A stretch of 64,000 nt of DNA, taken from contig JBCCAR010000015.1 of NCBI GenBank assembly GCA_039814715.1, forward strand, positions 16,379 to 80,378, written 5' to 3'. Origin of the DNA: CAKZYD01 sp039814715 (GTDB lineage Bacteria; Pseudomonadota; Alphaproteobacteria; Sphingomonadales; CAKZYD01). Numbering within the stretch: position 1 is the stretch's first letter; each line of letters opens with the position of its first letter. Both the position numbers and the translations under genes were made by a program. Shown here one piece after another: positions 17,824-25,916 of the stretch. The notes under the pieces are model-generated. The model worked only from the letters and a program-made list of their open reading frames with translations, did no database searches and had not been told where the DNA came from.

Positions 17824-19037
17824 CTTATAGCGACCGTATCAACCCGGGCGCCGCGCTCAAGCGTTTTGTGGACGGGACACTTATTGGCGATTTCGGTCAG
17901 GCGGGTCATTTGGTCCGCTGGTAATTCCGCTGGAAAAGACAGACGCCTTTCAAAGACGTCTGTGCCGCTGTCCTTTTGATTTGTGACGCCGATAGACAGC
18001 GGTCCAACGTCCCACTTTTTCCGCTGCGCGTACATGCGCATGGTGATGACGGTGCAAGCCGCTAGCGCAGCGCATAGGAAGTGGTATGGCGTAGGCCCGC
18101 GGTTTTGTCCGCCCAGACTCTCCGGCTCATCAGCAATAATCGGATGTCCGCCAGCGTCTCCGTCCAGCGTGTAAAGGCCGTCGCCGCGTTCCATAAGCGT
18201 TGCTTGCGCCGCGTGGGCGGGCGACTGTGTGTGGTCCGGTCGCTGTTGGGGCGCGGTTGCCGGTTTAGTCGCGATGCTCGGCAGATAGCGTGCCGCCCAT
18301 CCCGCGATGGCGTCAGCCACGTAAAGTGCGTCTGCTTTCTTTGTGAGCAGGTGGTCTGCGGTGTCGAGGCTGATGAAACTCTTTGGGTGTTTTGCTGCAA
18401 CAAAAATGCGCTCTGCGTTTTCAATGCCAACGCTCTGATCAATAGGCGAATGCATGACTAGCAATGCGGCGCGCAGATGGGCCGTATCATCGGCAATGGA
18501 TTGCGATCTGATATCGTCTAAGAACTGACGGCGGATCCGAAATGGCCGCCCTGCCAGCGTCACCTCTGCTTCGCCATCTTTCTCAATGTCGGGGATCCAA
18601 GCATCAAAATTATGGGCGACATGACCCGGGTCAAACGGAGCCGCAACCGTGACGATCGCTTTAAGGGAGGCTATTGCAGGAGCTGCTTTTAAGGCGGCGG
18701 CCCCGCCTAGCGAATGCCCGATAAGAATATCCGGCGCCATGCCGCTCTCTGCCAATTGCTGGGCAGCATCGATAAGGTCTTCGACATTTGATGTGAAATT
18801 CGTGTTGGCGAATTCTCCTTCACTTGCGCCAAGGCCAGTAAAATCAAAGCGCAGAACGGCGATGCCATGCGCATTTAGCCGGCGTGCAATTTGGTTGGCG
18901 GCGAAGATATCTTTTGTGCAGGTGAAACAGTGTGCGAATAAGGCGACAGCCTCGTGCTGGCCATCTGGTCTATCCAGACGCGCAGCTAAGTGTTCGCCAG
19001 CACGGTTTTCAAACACAAATTTTTTTGTTGGCACCAC
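17820..19037 (-). CDS. Alpha/beta hydrolase fused to OsmC-like domain
   Basis: A 405-residue, two-domain protein. Residues about 1-250 are an alpha/beta hydrolase with the nucleophile elbow GHSLGGAA (Ser about 109), the acid in MHSPIDQSVG and a His in TADHLL. After a Pro/Thr/Gln-rich linker, residues about 275-405 form an OsmC/Ohr-like domain with two cysteines, in LAACTVITMR and ANKCPVHKTLE, the peroxidatic and resolving positions of the family. The fusion recurs in bacteria as 'bifunctional alpha/beta hydrolase/OsmC', substrate unknown. A role in peroxide or acyl-peroxide detoxification is inferred. Confidence 0.85.
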   Translation of the reverse strand: MVPTKKFVFENRAGEHLAARLDRPDGQHEAVALFAHCFTCTKDIFAANQIARRLNAHGIAVLRFDFTGLGASEGEFANTNFTSNVEDLIDAAQQLAESGMAPDILIGHSLGGAAALKAAPAIASLKAIVTVAAPFDPGHVAHNFDAWIPDIEKDGEAEVTLAGRPFRIRRQFLDDIRSQSIADDTAHLRAALLVMHSPIDQSVGIENAERIFVAAKHPKSFISLDTADHLLTKKADALYVADAIAGWAARYLPSIATKPATAPQQRPDHTQSPAHAAQATLMERGDGLYTLDGDAGGHPIIADEPESLGGQNRGPTPYHFLCAALAACTVITMRMYAQRKKWDVGPLSIGVTNQKDSGTDVFERRLSFPAELPADQMTRLTEIANKCPVHKTLERGARVDTVAIS

Positions 19038-19164
19038 GCGCTCCTGCTAACTTGTTTTAAATCCTGCGATATGACACGCAGCCAGTATAGTACGTGTAGC
19101 ACAGAGGCGATCGAAAGGTCATCTGCGCGGCGGACTTATAGGCGTCATTAAAGGAGGTTGTTTT

Positions 19165-20325
19165 ATGGCAGGCGGACCACTAGCAGGGCTGAAGATTATT
19201 GAAATTGCTGGCATTGGGCCCGGGCCTTTCTGTGCCATGATGCTTGCCGACATGGGCGCCGAAGTTATTCGCGTGGACCGAGCTAAAAGTGCGCAAGGAG
19301 GGCTCAAGCAAAGCGCAAAGAAAGACGTGCTCAATCGAGGCCGCCGCTCTCTCGCAGTTGATTTAAAGGCGCCAAAGGGTACCGCGCTGATGCTTGATTT
19401 AATTGCAGGTGCAGATGGATTGCTCGAAGGGTTTCGCCCGGGTGTGATAGAGCGTCTTGGCCTCGGGCCGGAGGTCTGTTTAGCTCGCAACCCCAAGCTC
19501 GTTTTTGGCCGGATGACGGGCTGGGGTCAAACAGGCCCATGGGCAAAGATGGCGGGCCACGACATAAACTACATCTCTATTGCTGGCGCGCTGCACGCCT
19601 TTGGGCGTAAGGGCGAAAAGCCGACCCCGCCTATAAATATGGTGGGTGATTTCGGCGGCGGCGGCATGCTGATGGCCTTTGGCATGGTGTGCGGCTTGCT
19701 GGAAGCAGCGCGTTCAGGCAAAGGCCAGGTCATTGATGCCGCTATGGTCGATGGGTCTGCGCTGATGATGACGATGATCCATGCTTTCATGGCAATGGGT
19801 ACCTGGCGAGATGAACGCGGCGTCAACGTCCTAGATACAGGCGCGCATTTTTACGAGGTTTTTGAAACTGCGGATGGCAAATACATGGGCGTTGGCTCCA
19901 TAGAGCCGCAGTTTTACACTCTGCTTCTCGAAAAGACCGGGTTGTCGGATGATCCAGCCTTTGCCGCGCAGATGGACCCTAACCAATGGGAGCCGCTTAA
20001 GGCAAAGCTAGCAGATGTATTTTTAACGAAAACGCGCGCGCAGTGGGAAGCGGTCTTTGATAGGACCGACGCCTGCGTCGCGCCCGTCCTCTCCATGACA
20101 GAAGCACCAGATCACGAACACAACCGCGCACGCGGCATATTCATTGATGTGGCTGGCATAACGCAAGCTGCGCCAGCCCCTCGGTTTTCTCGCAGTGCTG
20201 CTGGCATACCTACGCCGCCATCAAGCCCCGGAGAGGACACAGCTCAGGTGCTTTCGTCCTGGGGTATTGCCCAGGACCGCATTGACGACCTTTTAGGCGA
20301 AGGGGTCGTTGTTCAAGCAGAGTAA
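19165..20325 (+). CDS. CaiB/BaiF-family CoA-transferase or alpha-methylacyl-CoA racemase
   Basis: A 386-residue, family III CoA-transferase fold. The N-terminal GPLAGLKIIEIAGIGPGPFC and MLADMGAEVIRVDR are the standard opening, followed by NRGRRSLAVDLKAPKG, GFRPGVIERLGLG and MTGWGQTGPWAKMAGHDINY. The Asp in GHDINY corresponds to the catalytic position. Overall similarity is closest to alpha-methylacyl-CoA racemase (Amacr), which epimerises 2-methyl-branched acyl-CoAs. GGAGG precedes the ATG. It is divergent from the hydrolase/OsmC gene, with a 127-base shared upstream region. Confidence 0.85.
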   Translation: MAGGPLAGLKIIEIAGIGPGPFCAMMLADMGAEVIRVDRAKSAQGGLKQSAKKDVLNRGRRSLAVDLKAPKGTALMLDLIAGADGLLEGFRPGVIERLGLGPEVCLARNPKLVFGRMTGWGQTGPWAKMAGHDINYISIAGALHAFGRKGEKPTPPINMVGDFGGGGMLMAFGMVCGLLEAARSGKGQVIDAAMVDGSALMMTMIHAFMAMGTWRDERGVNVLDTGAHFYEVFETADGKYMGVGSIEPQFYTLLLEKTGLSDDPAFAAQMDPNQWEPLKAKLADVFLTKTRAQWEAVFDRTDACVAPVLSMTEAPDHEHNRARGIFIDVAGITQAAPAPRFSRSAAGIPTPPSSPGEDTAQVLSSWGIAQDRIDDLLGEGVVVQAE

Positions 20326-20332
20326 CTGCGGA

Positions 20333-20515
20333 CTAGACTTTGAGGTCGAGGAGTTTTCCGCCATCCACGTCAGCAGAAGGGGCTTCTGCTTTGACAGCAG
20401 GAATTACGTCGGTAGCAGCTTGCTTTTGTGCTTTGGCAGAACTCTCTAACGACGAGGCTGACCCGGTCGCAGCTGTGGGGGTTGCAATGGTCGCGCTCGA
20501 TGATTGAATATCCAT
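20333..20515 (-). CDS. Small Ala/Ser-rich hypothetical protein
   Basis: A 60-residue protein. The start at 20515 is chosen because AAGGAGAAG lies 5 bases upstream; an upstream in-frame start at 20602 would add 29 residues but has no such site. Composition is low-complexity (Ser/Ala/Thr), with a C-terminal GGKLLDLKV and no signal peptide or membrane segment. I do not recognise a family. It reads away from the TPR-SPOR gene and shares an upstream region containing a CtrA-type site, so it could be cell-cycle or motility related. Confidence 0.5.
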   Translation of the reverse strand: MDIQSSSATIATPTAATGSASSLESSAKAQKQAATDVIPAVKAEAPSADVDGGKLLDLKV

Positions 20516-20632
20516 CAGATCTTCTCCTTCAGGCCTCTGCCAATCGGCGACGCCGTTGTTTTTGGGGCGATCTTTCTGATCTTGATAGGCATTCTTGCCC
20601 ACATTGGTCCTTCCGCATTTTCCATATAAGTT

Positions 20633-20647
20633 TTAAAGAGTGATTAA
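20633..20647. promoter_or_regulatory. Candidate CtrA-binding site
   Basis: TTAA-AGAGTGA-TTAA is a second exact TTAA-N7-TTAA. It lies in the gap between the small minus-strand gene (start 20515) and the TPR-SPOR lipoprotein (start 20720), where it could act on either. Binding is inferred. Confidence 0.45.
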
Positions 20648-20719
20648 TGCCGCAATGCGTCGCCGGAGTTTGGGCCTGATTTTTGCTGATATGGCAGGGT
20701 TATTCGGGCGGGGAACCCC

Positions 20720-21940
20720 ATGTTTTCATTTAGGTTTAGGGCATTCGTGCTGGCTTTGACTTTAAGCGCTTGCACACAATCATTACCGCAGCTGCCATCG
20801 GCTCAAACAGATGGCTCGGTGATGCCCGACGACGCTGATGCGGCAACATTTGTACGCATGGGGGATCGTCTGCTGCGGCAAGGCGACGTGAAATCTGCGA
20901 CCACAATGTATAGCCGCGCGCAGCGCCTTGATCCAAGCGATGCCACTGTGTACGCACGTTTAGGCGACGTCGCTTGGCAGCGCGGGCAGTTGAGCGCAGC
21001 AGCAGGTCTCTATGCAGAAGCCCTGCGGATCGACCAAAGCAATCCAGATGCTCTGCTGGGACGAGCGCGCGCCCTCGCGCTTGCAGACGAAGCCGATGCC
21101 GCCATGGTTTTGGTTAATGATCTTATCCAAACACACGGCGCTGATTATCGCGCTCTTTCTCTTAAAGCGATGTTGTTTGATTTAAAGGGCGACCATGATT
21201 CCGCGCAGACGCTTTTCTCTCGCGCGCTCGATGACCGGGGAAATGACCCAAACCTTACCATCTCTCTTGCTTATTCTTTTGCCCTTGAAGGGGATTATCG
21301 AACCGCAGTGGAGAAGCTGCGCCCATTGGGACAAAACCAAGCGACAGCGCCGCGCGGACAGTATGCGCTGGCAGATGTGTATGCGCTATCGGGGCAAAGT
21401 GACGTCGGGCTTGAGCTGCGCAAAGCAGCTGCTGGCGGCGCGGATGTAAGCGGCGCTGATCAGGTGTTCCTGCGCCGCTTGGCTGGTTTAACGCCGCCGC
21501 AGCAAGCCAGAGCGCTTTTTTTCCGCAGCTTGCCAACACTAGAGCAACAAGAAGAGGCTGCAGAGCCTAAAGCTTCGGAGCAAACAAGCTCTGCCGTAGT
21601 AGCAAATAGCAACCCGCTAGAACGGCCAAAGCCCAAAAAGCAACTTGAAGCGACCTACTGGGTGCAAATTGCCTCTTTCAAGAGTTTTGAAGCGCTTGAG
21701 ATGGGCTGGTACACTATCAGCCGGCAGAATCCAGAACTCAGTAGCCGCCTGATGCCGCGGGTTGAAAGCCTTGATATCGCAGGCAAAGGACGGTTTCATC
21801 GTCTTTACGCTGGCGGCTACGCAACAAAGAAAGATGCCGATCAAACATGCCGCGCCCTGCGCAACGTTGACCTCAACTGCGTCATTGTGGTTGGGTCGCG
21901 CACTGTGGATACGCTTGCCCAGCGGCTGGCGGACCGGTAA
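20720..21940 (+). CDS. TPR and SPOR domain lipoprotein
   Basis: A 406-residue protein with a lipoprotein signal ending at LTLSAC (Cys about 18). TPR repeats span about 40-265 (FVRMGDRLLRQGDVKSATTM, VYARLGDVAWQRGQLSAAAG). After a Lys/Pro linker, a C-terminal SPOR domain (about 315-400) begins TYWVQIASFKSFEALEMGW. SPOR domains bind denuded septal peptidoglycan, so it probably sits at the envelope during division or outer-membrane assembly. The N-terminal half resembles TadD-type TPR lipoproteins. It precedes the chorismate-mutase-like gene by 9 bases. Confidence 0.75.
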   Translation: MFSFRFRAFVLALTLSACTQSLPQLPSAQTDGSVMPDDADAATFVRMGDRLLRQGDVKSATTMYSRAQRLDPSDATVYARLGDVAWQRGQLSAAAGLYAEALRIDQSNPDALLGRARALALADEADAAMVLVNDLIQTHGADYRALSLKAMLFDLKGDHDSAQTLFSRALDDRGNDPNLTISLAYSFALEGDYRTAVEKLRPLGQNQATAPRGQYALADVYALSGQSDVGLELRKAAAGGADVSGADQVFLRRLAGLTPPQQARALFFRSLPTLEQQEEAAEPKASEQTSSAVVANSNPLERPKPKKQLEATYWVQIASFKSFEALEMGWYTISRQNPELSSRLMPRVESLDIAGKGRFHRLYAGGYATKKDADQTCRALRNVDLNCVIVVGSRTVDTLAQRLADR

Positions 21941-21949
21941 GAGCGACCC

Positions 21950-22279
21950 ATGCCTGCTTCAGATTCTTTGCCGTTGCGCGCTGGCGCTGCCCCATGTGAC
22001 ACTATGGAAGACGTTCGCCGCGAAATCGACCGCGTGGACCGCGCCTTGGTTGTCCTGCTCGCTGAACGTTTGTCGTATATTGAGCAAGCAGGCGTTATAA
22101 AGCCTCAGCGCGGCGATGTGCGTGATGAAGCACGCATTGATGACGTGCTCTCTAAAGTCAAAGCGGCGGGCGCGCGGTTTGATCTGCCCGACGCGTATCT
22201 TACAGACGTATTCCGGCATTTGATTGAGTGGTCCATTGCACATGAATTCGGCGTTTTCGACGAGCGCAGCGAACCCTAG
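21950..22279 (+). CDS. Chorismate mutase-like protein (AroQ fold)
   Basis: A 109-residue protein. EDVRREIDRVDRALVVLLAERLSYIEQAG gives the AroQ helix-1 pattern with R-x2-I-D-x2-D and the conserved Arg and Leu residues. It continues to DEARIDDVLSKVKAAGARFDLP and a terminal helix VFRHLIEWSIAHEF. Chorismate mutase converts chorismate to prephenate; single-domain homologues also include isochorismate-pyruvate lyases. The Lys and Arg active-site positions (KPQRG, R-D-E-A-R) look present. No aromatic pathway neighbours are seen. Confidence 0.75.
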   Translation: MPASDSLPLRAGAAPCDTMEDVRREIDRVDRALVVLLAERLSYIEQAGVIKPQRGDVRDEARIDDVLSKVKAAGARFDLPDAYLTDVFRHLIEWSIAHEFGVFDERSEP

Positions 22280-22351
22280 GCTATTGCCAAGCGCTTGATC
22301 ACACTCGCGCCTTAGCCTAGCGTGAAGCATCACAGCGGAGGGACGTCGTCT

Positions 22352-23854
22352 ATGTCGACCGGCACACTTGGCGGGCCAGCATATCTTGCAATTGATGAAG
22401 GAACGACAAGCACCCGCGTTGCCGCATTCTCTCAAGATGGCGCTCTGCTAACCCAATCAAACAAAACGTTTGAGCAGTTTTTCCCAAAACCAGGCTGGGT
22501 GGAACATGACGCCGAAGAGATTTTTCGCGCTGTCTGTGAAACCCTTGAAACCGTGCTGAGCGGTTTAGGAGCACACACGCCGGCCGCGATCGGCATCACC
22601 AATCAGCGCGAGACCGTGGTGGTTTGGGACCGCGCAACTGGAAAGCCTGTCGCGCCGGCAATCGTTTGGCAGGACCGCCGAACGGCGGCATTCTGCGATG
22701 CTCTAAAAGCCGGTGGTCATGAAGACGATGTCATCGCACGCACGGGTTTGCTGTTAGACCCTTATTTTACGGCCACCAAACTGCGCTGGCTGCTCAAAAA
22801 TGTGGACGGCCTGCAGGCCAAAGCGCGCCAGGGCAAGGTCCTGGCTGGAACGATTGATGCCTATCTCGCATACCGGCTGACAGGTAAGCACGTCACCGAT
22901 CATTCTAATGCGTCTCGCACTTTGCTGTATAACTTAGAGCGCGGTGAGTGGGATGACCAGCTGTGCGCTTTGTTCGGTATTGAACGCGCGATATTGCCTC
23001 ATATCGTTGATACAGCAGGGCCGATTGGCGCTGTGCAAGGCGGATTGCCAGGCCAGGGAGTACCGATTTGCGCCATTGCAGGGGACCAGCAAGCTGCCAC
23101 CATTGGCCAAGCGTGTCTCCAGCCCGGTCAAGCCAAGGCGACCTATGGCACGGGCTGCTTCTTGCTCGCTAACACGGGGCTTGAGATCAAACGATCACAC
23201 AACCGCCTTTTAAGTACCGTCCTTAGCTCTCTAAAAGGCCAGAGGACCTTCGCGTTAGAAGGATCGATATTTGTAGCCGGGTCTCTGATGCAATGGCTTC
23301 GCGATAGCTTGCAGTTGATTGAAAGCGCGGAGGAGAGTGAAGCACTCGCGCGCAGTGTGGATGACAGCGCTGGCGTCGTCATCGTTCCTGCCTTGGCCGG
23401 CCTGGGCGCACCTTATTGGAACCCCCATGCACGCGGCGCAATCTTAGGCCTCACCCGCGGGGCAACACGGGCCCATGTTGTCCGTGCAGCGCTTGAAGCG
23501 CAAAGCTATCAAACACATGATCTCATCGTTGCAATGGGCAGGGATGGCCAAACGATCGATACGCTACGCGTTGATGGGGGTATGGTGAGTAATGAGTGGT
23601 TGTGCCAAGACTTAGCGGATGTTCTTGGCATTGCGCTTGAAAAGCCAGCTGTTGTTGAAACAACGGCGCTTGGAGCGGCCATGCTAGCGTGTCTGGGCGT
23701 CGGTGATGCTGCAGATTTGAAGGAGACAGCGCACATGTGGCAGCCAAATGCAACCTTTGAGCCCGGCCAGCCAAAAGAGACCGTTCGCGCCCGACTGCGG
23801 CTTTGGCATGACGCCATAGGGCGGGTCGATCAGCGCGCACTCGGGGAGGGGTAG
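22352..23854 (+). CDS. glpK: Glycerol kinase
   Basis: 500 residues from the ATG at 22352, with GGAGGG nearby; a start at 22322 is less likely. FGGY kinase features are present: YLAIDEGTTSTRVAAF (phosphate-1), GITNQRETVVVWDRATGKPV, AIVWQDRRT, and GDQQAATIGQACL with TYGTGCFLL. The C-terminal FGGY motifs are GLGAPYWNPHARG and LRVDGGMVSNEWLCQ. It phosphorylates glycerol to glycerol-3-phosphate in the cytoplasm. No glpF, glpD or glpR is adjacent; it is followed by two small membrane proteins. Confidence 0.95.
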   Translation: MSTGTLGGPAYLAIDEGTTSTRVAAFSQDGALLTQSNKTFEQFFPKPGWVEHDAEEIFRAVCETLETVLSGLGAHTPAAIGITNQRETVVVWDRATGKPVAPAIVWQDRRTAAFCDALKAGGHEDDVIARTGLLLDPYFTATKLRWLLKNVDGLQAKARQGKVLAGTIDAYLAYRLTGKHVTDHSNASRTLLYNLERGEWDDQLCALFGIERAILPHIVDTAGPIGAVQGGLPGQGVPICAIAGDQQAATIGQACLQPGQAKATYGTGCFLLANTGLEIKRSHNRLLSTVLSSLKGQRTFALEGSIFVAGSLMQWLRDSLQLIESAEESEALARSVDDSAGVVIVPALAGLGAPYWNPHARGAILGLTRGATRAHVVRAALEAQSYQTHDLIVAMGRDGQTIDTLRVDGGMVSNEWLCQDLADVLGIALEKPAVVETTALGAAMLACLGVGDAADLKETAHMWQPNATFEPGQPKETVRARLRLWHDAIGRVDQRALGEG

Positions 23855-23858
23855 GCTA

Positions 23859-24098
23859 ATGCCCATTTGGTTACAGGCAATATTCGCACTAACCGTTCTC
23901 GCCTCCTTGCTTTTCATCGTGACAGGTCTGGTCGCGCTTGTGCGCACTCGCGGCAAGCTCTTGCGGCCATGGCTACTCATCGCGGTCGGTCTTATCACGT
24001 TGTTAAATGTTTATTTCCTTACTGCGCCTAGACCTGAAGGCCATAGCATGATGCCGGCTCAGTCATCCCAGAGTCCGCCGGAAGAGGGATCACAATGA
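23859..24098 (+). CDS. Small membrane protein of unknown function
   Basis: A 79-residue protein with two predicted membrane helices (about 4-29 and 38-55, LLIAVGLITLLNVYFL) joined by a short basic loop RTRGKLLR, and a Ser/Gln/Pro tail. It starts 4 bases after glpK and its stop overlaps the start of a 29-residue membrane peptide. I recognise no family. Its coupling to glpK could be incidental. Confidence 0.6.
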   Translation: MPIWLQAIFALTVLASLLFIVTGLVALVRTRGKLLRPWLLIAVGLITLLNVYFLTAPRPEGHSMMPAQSSQSPPEEGSQ

Positions 24099-24184
24099 AC
24101 GTTTTCGGAAAAGCCTTTTTGATGACCGTCATCTTGATGATCGCATTTCTCATGCTCAGCAATTTTCTCCTCTCCGATATATAA
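24095..24184 (+). CDS. 29-residue membrane peptide
   Basis: ATG at 24095 overlaps the TGA of the preceding gene (ATGA coupling). The product is a single hydrophobic helix (FLMTVILMIAFLMLSNFLL) with a short N-terminal basic turn and an acidic end, LSDI. Such tiny leaderless single-helix peptides are often regulatory subunits or membrane toxins. Nothing here distinguishes between these, and coding status is inferred from the overlap and composition. Confidence 0.45.
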   Translation: MNVFGKAFLMTVILMIAFLMLSNFLLSDI

Positions 24185-24200
24185 TATATGACTTGATCTA

Positions 24201-24221
24201 TATATATCGAAAAGATATATA
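24201..24221. repeat. AT-only inverted repeat
   Basis: TATATATC-GAAAA-GATATATA is a perfect 8-bp inverted repeat in a stretch that is almost entirely A/T (24178-24222), just downstream of the 29-residue peptide. There is no T-run after it, so it is not an obvious terminator. It may be a regulator site or an mRNA stabilising hairpin. Confidence 0.5.
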
Positions 24222-24251
24222 AGAACGCATCTCCTCTTTGGATGCGATGCG

Positions 24252-24479
24252 ATGCTTGTTTTAGCCGCCTTATTCACCGCACTCTTCGTCACAACCTGCG
24301 GCATTGACGCGGTCAACGTTGATTTTGAGGAGCCCGGCCAGCCTGGCGTCATGGCTTACCAAGCGGCAAAGACCTATGGCATTGCCGGTAACGACAAGAG
24401 GGCTCCCTTACCAAAGGCCAAAAAGGGCGACGTTGAATGTGTTCTTCCGGTTGTCCGGCTTGGTCTTGCTCGTCGCTGA
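24252..24479 (+). CDS. Doubtful small exported protein
   Basis: A 75-codon frame with an N-terminal hydrophobic stretch and a Cys at residue 16 (ALFVTTCGID), which could be a lipobox-like signal. The remainder is polar with no motif I recognise. There is no clear ribosome site before the ATG, and the overlapping frames are open too. It lies between the AT-rich repeat and tRNA-Ser. It is kept as a low-confidence hypothetical. Confidence 0.3.
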   Translation: MLVLAALFTALFVTTCGIDAVNVDFEEPGQPGVMAYQAAKTYGIAGNDKRAPLPKAKKGDVECVLPVVRLGLARR

Positions 24480-24561
24480 GCAGAGAGTGGGTAGTTTTTT
24501 TAGTCTTCGCTCAGAGCGTCCTTGCAATTCATAGCATCACCGCGATAGACCTAGGCGCGAT

Positions 24562-24648
24562 GGATGGGTGGCCGAGTGGTTGAAGGCACCGGTCTTGAAA
24601 ACCGGCAAGGGTTAACGCTCTTCGTGGGTTCGAATCCCACCCCATCCG
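24562..24648 (+). tRNA. tRNA-Ser (anticodon UGA)
   Basis: The acceptor stem GGATGGG pairs with CCCATCC (24641-24647), with discriminator G at 24648; CCA is not encoded. The anticodon arm CCGGT-CTTGAAA-ACCGG reads TGA (UCN serine). A long variable arm (aagggttaacgctctt) marks it as class II, and the T-arm is GTGGG-TTCGAAT-CCCAC. The neighbouring 24649-24967 has no gene that I can support. Confidence 0.97.
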
Positions 24649-24967
24649 CCGCCATTCTTGTCTCTATTCTCTGCGCTTTTGTGCGAGGCTTTGCTTAGGT
24701 AGGCGCTGTTGTTGGCGCGCAAAACCTGCGCTGCTAACGCCGATCCCAATTTGAAACAGATGCTGTCGGGAGGTCTAACGACCTTTGCTGCAAAGCCATT
24801 TGTCTGCCTCCCAATGAGGGTTCTGATCGAGGCATTCCATGGCTTTTTTGCGGGGATGGGTGCTGCTTGGCGGCGTTGGCATGCTTATTGCTCGTGACGA
24901 CTGAAGGCGTTGTGGTTTGTAATGTGCAGTGCCGTTCGTTGCGTAGTCATTTGAGTGGAGTAGCGTT

Positions 24968-25753
24968 ATGACTAACTTTAAGACTTTGTCGACTGCCATT
25001 GCGGTAGCTGGCATTGCTGTAGCGGGCCTGTCAGGTCCGGCTATGGCGCAAGATCATGGGTTTTCCTATGAGCGCACTGGCCCAGGCCAGAACAACAGCC
25101 GGGGCGCCAAGCTCCTTGAATATTTTGAGTTCAACTATGGCGTTTTCCATGAAGGCACCAAAGACGAGCAAAATTTATTCGGCGCAACCATCGATTTCAA
25201 GCCTGAGCTTGTCAAAGAAGGTGGGTTTTGGCTTGTTTTGTCTGATGGGCCAAATCCTAAAGGAAACATGCGCGAATATGCGATCATGTATGGCGATTTA
25301 GAGAACAACCGTTTGTCTATCTTTGAGTACAACGGCAAAAACAGCTCTAACAGCATCAAAGATCCAGCGCGTGAATTGGCTGACATTTCAGATGTCTTTA
25401 ACATCAACCACGACACCGGTGTCGTTGATTTCGAAATTGACGTGACGTCCATCAACTCGCTGAACTTCGGCAACAAATGGGATGGCATCGCGTTTGACGA
25501 GAAGATCGGTGTTTGGTTCCATTTTGGCGATGATCTGAAGCAAAAGTATAAAAATGGCCAGCTGACGAAATTCGAACTGCCGCATCAAGGGTGGGTCGAT
25601 TTTAGCTACAAACACACCGACAAAGTACCGCCTTGCGAGCTCTTCCCGGGCGGCAAAGGCTGTGATCCCACGGAAGTATCTGAGCCTGGCACATTGGCGC
25701 TAATTGGCATGGGCCTTATTGGTCTCGCCGCGTCTCGCCGCCGCAAAGCCTAA
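24968..25753 (+). CDS. Exported protein with PEP-CTERM-type sorting signal
   Basis: A 261-residue protein with a signal peptide (cleavage after GPAMA, residue about 27). The body is beta-rich and acidic (about 28-225) with many Asp/Asn/Gly. The C-terminus is VSEPGTLALIGMGLIGLAASRRRKA, given here as VSEPGTLAL plus a hydrophobic helix and RRRK. That tripartite end is the PEP-CTERM exosortase signal, with Ser replacing the first Pro. Such proteins are exported, processed by exosortase and often associated with exopolysaccharide. No exosortase is in the window. A strong terminator follows, so it is a single-gene unit. Confidence 0.8.
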   Translation: MTNFKTLSTAIAVAGIAVAGLSGPAMAQDHGFSYERTGPGQNNSRGAKLLEYFEFNYGVFHEGTKDEQNLFGATIDFKPELVKEGGFWLVLSDGPNPKGNMREYAIMYGDLENNRLSIFEYNGKNSSNSIKDPARELADISDVFNINHDTGVVDFEIDVTSINSLNFGNKWDGIAFDEKIGVWFHFGDDLKQKYKNGQLTKFELPHQGWVDFSYKHTDKVPPCELFPGGKGCDPTEVSEPGTLALIGMGLIGLAASRRRKA

Positions 25754-25803
25754 TCGGCTTTCGCTTCGGTCAAACATCCAGCCTTATTGGATTGTAGGTA
25801 TTG

Positions 25804-25840
25804 AATAAGCCCGCTGCCATGCTTTGGCGGCGGGCTTATT
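25804..25840. terminator. Rho-independent terminator after PEP-CTERM gene
   Basis: AATAAGCCCGC...GCGGGCTTATT forms a continuous 15-bp stem (one T-G pair) with loop ATGCTTT. A-rich and T-rich flanks make it potentially bidirectional. It separates the PEP-CTERM gene from mltB. Confidence 0.8.
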
Positions 25841-25916
25841 GCCGCTCTGCTGATTGTCACAACAGCTTACGGCGAAAAAGCTTTGCGTGACTCCGGCTTT
25901 GTGGCACATCTACGCC

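Noticed and set aside
24201..24221. AT-only inverted repeat considered as a dif site
   Set aside because: It lacks the XerD arm TTATGTTAAAT and the right spacing; it is a simple palindrome.
24709..24897. 62-codon frame after tRNA-Ser
   Set aside because: No ribosome site, Cys/Trp-rich composition and equal openness of other frames; no support for coding.
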